Assembly (NCBI GenBank): GCA_002385985.1
Contig: DGEO01000015.1
Span: 1-25,514, forward strand
Direction of reading: 5' to 3'
DNA from: Anaerolineaceae bacterium UBA3924
GTDB taxonomy: Bacteria; Chloroflexota; Anaerolineae; Anaerolineales; Anaerolineaceae
DNA length: 25,514 nt
This document shows positions 21,231 to 25,514 of this stretch, piece by piece. A model generated the notes under the pieces. That model saw nothing but the letters and a program-made list of their open reading frames with translations, did no database searches and was not told the origin of the DNA. The position numbers were made by a program, and so were the translations under genes. How positions within the stretch are numbered: the stretch's first letter is position 1; each line of letters opens with the position of its first letter.

Positions 21231-24074
21231 ATGGCTCTTACCAAAGAAGCAGTGGCAACCAACGCGGACGCCGACGTGCAGGCCACCTGGCACTCCCTCC
21301 AGGCGGAAGAGGTTCTGAAGCAGCTGGACACCTCGCTGCAGACCGGCCTTTCGGACGAGGAAGTCCTCCGCCGACGGGAGAAGTACGGCCTGAACGAGCT
21401 GGCCGAAGCTCCTGGCCGCACGTTCCTGCAGATGGTCATCGACCAGCTGAACAACTTCGTCATCATCCTTCTGATCGCCGCTTCCATCATCTCCGCCCTG
21501 CTGGGCGAGTGGGTGGACGCCTCGGCCATCATCGCCATCGTGGTCCTCAACGCGGTGCTGGGCGTGGTGCAGGAAAGCCGCGCCGAGCAGGCCCTGGCCG
21601 CGCTCAAGAAGCTGGCCGCACCGGAATCACATGTGCTGCGTAACGGCCACCGGGTGTCCGTCCCGGCCAACGAGCTGGTGCCCGGCGATGTGATCTTCCT
21701 GGAGGCCGGCAACTTCATCCCCGCCGACGCCCGCCTGGTCGAGGCGGTCAACCTGCGGGTGGATGAAGCCGCGCTGACCGGGGAATCGGTTGCCGTTGAA
21801 AAGAACGCGGCCCTGCTAATCGACCCGGACTCTCCGCTGGGTGACCGCAAGAACTCGGTCTTCATGGGCACCATGGCTGCCTACGGCCGAGGCCGCGCCG
21901 TGGTCACCGCCACCGGCATGCACACCCAGATCGGCATGATCGCCACCATGCTGCAGAGCGTGGAAAACGAGCAGACCCCGCTGCAGCGCCGCCTGGAAGA
22001 GCTGGGCAAGACCCTGGGCTGGGCCTCGCTGGCCATCTGCGGCCTGGTGCTGCTGGCCGGTGTTATTCAGGGCGGCAACCTGCTGGACATGTTTATGGTG
22101 GCCGTCTCGCTGGCCATCGCCGCCGTGCCCGAAGGCCTGCCGGCCATCGTCACCATCAGCCTGGCGCTGGGCATGCGCGAGATGGTTCGCCGCCACGCGC
22201 TCATCCGCCGGCTCTCCTCGGTGGAAACCCTGGGCTCGGCCACCGTCATCTGCTCGGATAAGACCGGCACGCTGACCCAGAACGAAATGACCGTCACCCG
22301 CGTGTGGGCCGACGGCGTCTCGCTGGAAGTCACCGGTACCGGCTACCGCCCCGAAGGCGAGTTCCGCCTCGACGGGGTCAAGGTGAACCCGGCCGATTAC
22401 CCGGCGGTGATGACCTCGCTGTGGCTGGGCGTGCTCAACAACGACGCCGTGCTCGAGCCGCTGTCCTCGAACAACGGCGCTTCCGAGGGCGGCTACCGCA
22501 TCGTCGGCGACCCGACCGAAGGCGCGCTGCTGGTGGCGGCCGCCAAGGCCGGCGGCAGCGCCGAGCTGCTCAACCAGGCTTACCCGCGCACGGACGAGAT
22601 CCCCTTCGACTCGGTGCGCAAGCGCATGCTCACCATCCACAACGTGAGCAGCCCTTCCAGCGACGACCTGTCCCCCTTCAAAGAGGGCGAGAACGACCGC
22701 TACGTCATCGCCGTCAAGGGCGCGCCGGACGTGGTGCTGGGCCTGTGCTCCCATTACCAGTCGCTGGATGACAAACAGACCCTGCCGCTGGACGACGCCG
22801 CCCGCGAGCGCATCCTGGCCGCCAACGACTCCATGACCCGCGACGCGCTGCGCGTGCTGGGTGTGGCCTACCGCGTGGTCAGCGCCCCGCCCGAGAAGGT
22901 CAACGCCGCCGAGCTGGAGCAGGATCTGGTCTTCGTCGGCCTGCTGGGCATGATCGACCCGGCCCGCCCCGAGGTCGCCCCGGCCCTGCAGACCGCCCGC
23001 AAAGCCGGCATCCGCACCATCATGATCACCGGCGACTATCCCAACACCGCCCGGGCCATCGCTGAAGGCATCGGCCTGCTGACGCCCGGCCACCAGGTGC
23101 TCACCGGCAGCCAGCTGAACGAAATGGACGACGAGACGCTGCGGGAGGAGGTCAAGCGCACCGACGTGTTCGCCCGTGTCTCGCCGGAGCACAAGATGCG
23201 CATCGTCGAGGCCCTGCGGGCCAACGGCGAAGTGGTGGCCATGACGGGCGACGGCGTCAACGACGCCCCGGCCATCAAGCGCGCCGACATCGGCGTCTCC
23301 ATGGGCATCACCGGCACCGACGTGGCCAAGGAAACCGCCGACATGGTGCTGACCGACGACAACTACGCCAGCATCGTCTCGGCTGTGGAGCAGGGTCGCA
23401 TCATCTACTCGAACATCCGCAAGTTCGTCTACTACCTGATCTCCTGCAACCTGGCCGAGATCATGATCATCTTCCTGCCCACCGCCTTCGGCCGCTTCCT
23501 CTTCCCCTCCGCGGCCGCTGCGGGCATCCTCTCGCCGCTGGCGCCCATCCAGCTGCTCTGGTTGAACCTGCTCACTGACGGCGCGCCGGCCCTGGCCCTG
23601 GGCACCGAAAAAGGCGACCCGGACATCATGGACCAGCCTCCGCGCCCCACGCGTGAGCCGATCATCAACCGCTTCATGCGCTTCGGCGTGGTGGTGCAGA
23701 CCCTCGCCATCACCACGGTCACCCTGATCGCCTTCGCCATCGGTCTCCAGCACGACATTCTGTACGCCGAAACCATGGCCTTCGTCACCCTGTCGGCCTC
23801 GGAGCTGGTCCGTGCCTACACCGCCCGCTCGGAGCGCTACCCGCTGCTGCGCATCGGCGTGTTCACCAACAAATGGATGAACATTGCCGTGCTGGTCTCG
23901 CTGGCCCTGCTGCTGGCGGTGGTCTACGTGCCTTTCCTGAACGGGGTCTTCGACACCGTGCCCCTGGGCTGGACCGAGTGGCGCCTGGTGATGCCGCTGC
24001 TGCTCATCCCGGCCATCGCCGCCGAAGCGGTCAAATACTACGTCACCGCCCGCGCCGCCAAAGCCAGCGCCTGA
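21231..24074 (+). CDS. P2A-type calcium-transporting ATPase
   Basis: This 947-residue cation pump has an N-terminal cation ATPase domain (QTGLSDEEVLRRREKYG), actuator motif TGES, phosphorylation motif DKTGTLT with D343, the KGAPD nucleotide region and the hinge TGDGVNDAPA. Ion-site residues fit SERCA/PMR1-like pumps: E301 in PEGLP (M4), N740 and E743 in SCNLAEI (M5), and N779 with D783 in NLLTDG (M6). Calcium, possibly manganese, export is therefore likely. The ATG at 21231 follows AAGGAGA by about 11 bases; a GTG at 21195 is in frame. It is closed by a strong terminator. Confidence 0.94.
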   Translation: MALTKEAVATNADADVQATWHSLQAEEVLKQLDTSLQTGLSDEEVLRRREKYGLNELAEAPGRTFLQMVIDQLNNFVIILLIAASIISALLGEWVDASAIIAIVVLNAVLGVVQESRAEQALAALKKLAAPESHVLRNGHRVSVPANELVPGDVIFLEAGNFIPADARLVEAVNLRVDEAALTGESVAVEKNAALLIDPDSPLGDRKNSVFMGTMAAYGRGRAVVTATGMHTQIGMIATMLQSVENEQTPLQRRLEELGKTLGWASLAICGLVLLAGVIQGGNLLDMFMVAVSLAIAAVPEGLPAIVTISLALGMREMVRRHALIRRLSSVETLGSATVICSDKTGTLTQNEMTVTRVWADGVSLEVTGTGYRPEGEFRLDGVKVNPADYPAVMTSLWLGVLNNDAVLEPLSSNNGASEGGYRIVGDPTEGALLVAAAKAGGSAELLNQAYPRTDEIPFDSVRKRMLTIHNVSSPSSDDLSPFKEGENDRYVIAVKGAPDVVLGLCSHYQSLDDKQTLPLDDAARERILAANDSMTRDALRVLGVAYRVVSAPPEKVNAAELEQDLVFVGLLGMIDPARPEVAPALQTARKAGIRTIMITGDYPNTARAIAEGIGLLTPGHQVLTGSQLNEMDDETLREEVKRTDVFARVSPEHKMRIVEALRANGEVVAMTGDGVNDAPAIKRADIGVSMGITGTDVAKETADMVLTDDNYASIVSAVEQGRIIYSNIRKFVYYLISCNLAEIMIIFLPTAFGRFLFPSAAAAGILSPLAPIQLLWLNLLTDGAPALALGTEKGDPDIMDQPPRPTREPIINRFMRFGVVVQTLAITTVTLIAFAIGLQHDILYAETMAFVTLSASELVRAYTARSERYPLLRIGVFTNKWMNIAVLVSLALLLAVVYVPFLNGVFDTVPLGWTEWRLVMPLLLIPAIAAEAVKYYVTARAAKASA

Positions 24075-24094
24075 TATCCCCCGGCTTAACACCA

Positions 24095-24125
24095 GACTCC
24101 CCCGTTCGCGGGGGAGTCTTTTTTT
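24095..24125 (+). terminator. Rho-independent terminator of the calcium ATPase gene
   Basis: GACTCCCCCG pairs perfectly with CGGGGGAGTC around a TTCG tetraloop and is followed by seven T residues, 21 bases after the stop codon. Confidence 0.96.
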
Positions 24126-24144
24126 GCATTCAGTGAGGCGGCGG

Positions 24145-24855
24145 CTACTCGCCCAGCACGCCGTAAATGGCCTGCAGATCCCAGACGGTGACAATGCCCA
24201 GCAGGCCCTCGTCGGGCTTGCCGTGCTCAGTTACCAGCACGGCGCGCAGGCGCTGGCCGCGGCGCTGGTAATCCTCGAATGCTTCCAGCACATCGAAGGC
24301 GGTCGACTGGCGGGGCAGGAAGAGGTAGCGCTTCTCCTCGCCGCCGGTCCCCAGCACCTCCTCCACCCGGACCGAGTCGACCTGCACGCAGCCGTTCTGA
24401 ATATGATCGCCGAACCAGCGCACCACCGCCGTGGTGGTCAGCAGCCCGACGAAGCGCTTGCCCCGGTAAACCGGAATCTGCGAAAACGTGGCCTCGCGAA
24501 ACAGGCGGATGGCCTTGAGCAGGGGTTCGTCCGCCTGCATGATGGTCACGCTGCGGTTCATGAAGCGATCCAGCGGGGGAGGCTCGGCCAACAGCCGGGC
24601 GATGCGCTCGATATCGGCGACCACCTCGTCGTTCGGCTCGGCCAGCACCCGCTCGCCGCGCGGCCCGTGCACGATCGCGTTGCGCAGCTGGGCGTACTCG
24701 ATCAGGATGTCGCTGTAGCGGCGGATGGTGGCGTCGTACTTCGCGGCCCGGTGCACGTTTCCGGTGAAGGAGTCACCGGGCTTGGCCCGGGCGGCTATGC
24801 GGGTGTACTTTTCGATGGTGCTGAAAGCGTCCAGAAAGCGGTCTGAGTTGAGCAT
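24145..24855 (-). CDS. HEPN-like/CBS-pair fusion protein
   Basis: The 236-residue soluble protein joins an all-helical N-terminal domain (about 1-90) to two CBS domains (about 95-150 and 165-232). The N-terminal domain contains LRNAIVHG (R58 to H63), which fits the R-N-x-x-x-H motif of HEPN ribonuclease-like domains, followed by a conserved-looking VIAEP-like stretch (RVLAEPNDEVV). CBS pairs commonly bind AMP, ATP or similar ligands. A nucleotide-gated HEPN protein is a fair reading, but RNase activity is unproven and the motif may be only structural. GAGG eight bases before the ATG supports the start. A TAGAAT -10-like element lies about 35 bases upstream on the minus strand. The gene stands alone, convergent with the calcium ATPase. 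Confidence 0.85.
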   Translation of the reverse strand: MLNSDRFLDAFSTIEKYTRIAARAKPGDSFTGNVHRAAKYDATIRRYSDILIEYAQLRNAIVHGPRGERVLAEPNDEVVADIERIARLLAEPPPLDRFMNRSVTIMQADEPLLKAIRLFREATFSQIPVYRGKRFVGLLTTTAVVRWFGDHIQNGCVQVDSVRVEEVLGTGGEEKRYLFLPRQSTAFDVLEAFEDYQRRGQRLRAVLVTEHGKPDEGLLGIVTVWDLQAIYGVLGE

Positions 24856-24983
24856 GGCCTGTCCTCTGGGGATTTGCTCTCATTCTAGCATTTCCCCGGG
24901 CAGGGAAGGTCTGACCGGCGCCGGCAGGCGGCCGGGAAGAGCTCCCGGGGCAGGGCTGGTTCTCAATTCCTTCCTGGCCCGGA

Positions 24984-25298
24984 TCATGAACCGTAGAGCA
25001 GCTTGCGCGCCCGGGCGTAATCCTTCCGGCTGACGTAGACAAAGTAGACAAATGAGGGCTGCGACGACCCTTTGTACATCGCCAGATTGGCCCGGGCATA
25101 GGAACCGGCGTCAAAGGCCATGCCTACGTTGCTGCGCGTGCGCACGGTGTGAATCTTGTACTTGATCTGGTGCTGGTCCAGCAGCGAGGTCACCCTGGCG
25201 ATCTCCTGGCTGTTGGTGTCGGTGGCGACTTTCTTCATGAAGGCAAAGAAGAGGTCCAGGGGGAATTCCTCGCTTCCGTCCGGGGTTAGTTTGATCAT
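24984..25298 (-). CDS. DUF2007-like small protein
   Basis: The 104-residue soluble protein has the pattern of DUF2007-like proteins. A helix TNSQEIARVTSLLDQHQI is followed by a strand (YKIHTV), a variable middle, then FVYFVYVSRKDYARARKLL, where the last strand and helix match the usual V-Y-V-x-x-x-D-Y-x-x-A-x-x-L-L ending. The function of the family is unknown. The N-terminal 20 residues are hydrophobic in part (PLDLFFAF), so the start may instead be the ATG at 25238; neither start has a strong ribosome site. Between it and the CBS gene (24856-24983) I see no gene. Confidence 0.72.
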   Translation of the reverse strand: MIKLTPDGSEEFPLDLFFAFMKKVATDTNSQEIARVTSLLDQHQIKYKIHTVRTRSNVGMAFDAGSYARANLAMYKGSSQPSFVYFVYVSRKDYARARKLLYGS

Positions 25299-25367
25299 AA
25301 CATATCAGGCCGCGCTCCGGCGCACCGGAGGCAGGGAAAAAACTGCTGCTGAAGCCCATCTGGCATC

Positions 25368-25395
25368 TTGACAGGCTCCCAAGGTGGACTATAAT
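25368..25395 (+). promoter_or_regulatory. Promoter of the tRNA-Pro gene
   Basis: A perfect TTGACA (25368-25373) and a perfect TATAAT (25390-25395) are spaced by 16 bases, 37 bases upstream of the tRNA 5' end. Confidence 0.88.
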
Positions 25396-25432
25396 TGCGT
25401 GGCGTCGTGAAAACGGCGAGCGTGGAAGAGAT

Positions 25433-25507
25433 CGGGGCGTGGCTCAGCCCGGTTAGAGTGCACGGTTCGGGTCCGTGAGGTCGGCGGTTCAAATCCGCCC
25501 GCCCCGA
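25433..25507 (+). tRNA. trnP(cgg): tRNA-Pro, anticodon CGG
   Basis: The full cloverleaf can be folded by hand. The acceptor stem is CGGGGCG with CGCCCCG, and the D stem is GCTC with GAGT. The anticodon stem is CACGG with CCGTG, and its loop TTCGGGT gives anticodon CGG at 25468-25470. The T stem is GGCGG with CCGCC around TTCAAAT. A73 is at 25507. CCA is not encoded, so it must be added after transcription. It decodes the proline codon CCG. Confidence 0.96.
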
Positions 25508-25514
25508 CTAACTT

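Noticed and set aside
21816..24194. 792-codon minus-strand reading frame
   Set aside because: Shadow of the calcium ATPase; low-complexity Gly/His/Gln/Asp composition and no domain.

Overview
The window looks like part of a bacterial chromosome that is visibly GC-rich. The best fit is Chloroflexota, probably Anaerolineae-like. This is an inference from the protein style (lipoproteins ending in AAC, a MASE3 kinase paired with an Rcp1-like regulator, a DUF4332 helix-hairpin-helix protein, short Cys-rich proteins) and not from a marker gene. There is no phage, no intact transposase and no CRISPR array. Most of the window is compact housekeeping and metal-homeostasis DNA; the accessory-looking parts are the left end and a non-coding block near 15.7-16.4 kb.

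Left third (1-9.9 kb). A dead XRE-type regulator gene with three in-frame stops is followed by a receiver-PAS-GGDEF protein whose catalytic residues are degenerate but whose c-di-GMP inhibitory site is kept. Next, on the minus strand, is a tight iron operon: fur, feoB, an eight-cysteine zinc-ribbon gene and feoA, with a 17-bp palindromic operator just upstream of fur. A secreted monothiol thioredoxin-like lipoprotein ends in a strong terminator. A small DUF4332 protein is divergent from a MASE3-PAS histidine kinase, which overlaps a single-domain response regulator that starts at TTG. A methyltransferase gene converges on this pair.

Middle (9.9-16.5 kb). A seven-cysteine mini-protein has a good promoter and a structured leader. 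It is followed by an SLC13-type transporter carrying RCK_C domains. An amino-sugar operon reads leftward: aldo/keto reductase, nagA, then a GlmS-like SIS deaminase/isomerase, closed by a hairpin terminator. About 0.9 kb without a convincing gene follows. It holds two inverted, diverged copies of a repeat, each ending in a long perfect hairpin whose inner arms differ between the copies but stay complementary.

Right third (16.5-25.5 kb). A zinc operon (zur, znuA, znuC, znuB) starts from a consensus promoter overlapped by a 17-bp palindrome that is nearly the same as the fur operator. glgC (glycogen synthesis) and a large P2A-type calcium ATPase follow, closed by a UUCG-loop terminator. On the minus strand are a HEPN-like/CBS fusion protein and a DUF2007-like protein. 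The window ends with a complete tRNA-Pro(CGG) behind its own promoter.

The main themes are paired iron and zinc regulons with closely related operators, nucleotide and c-di-GMP signalling proteins with unusual active sites, and a possible structured repeat family. All calls rest on reading the sequence; no database search was run.
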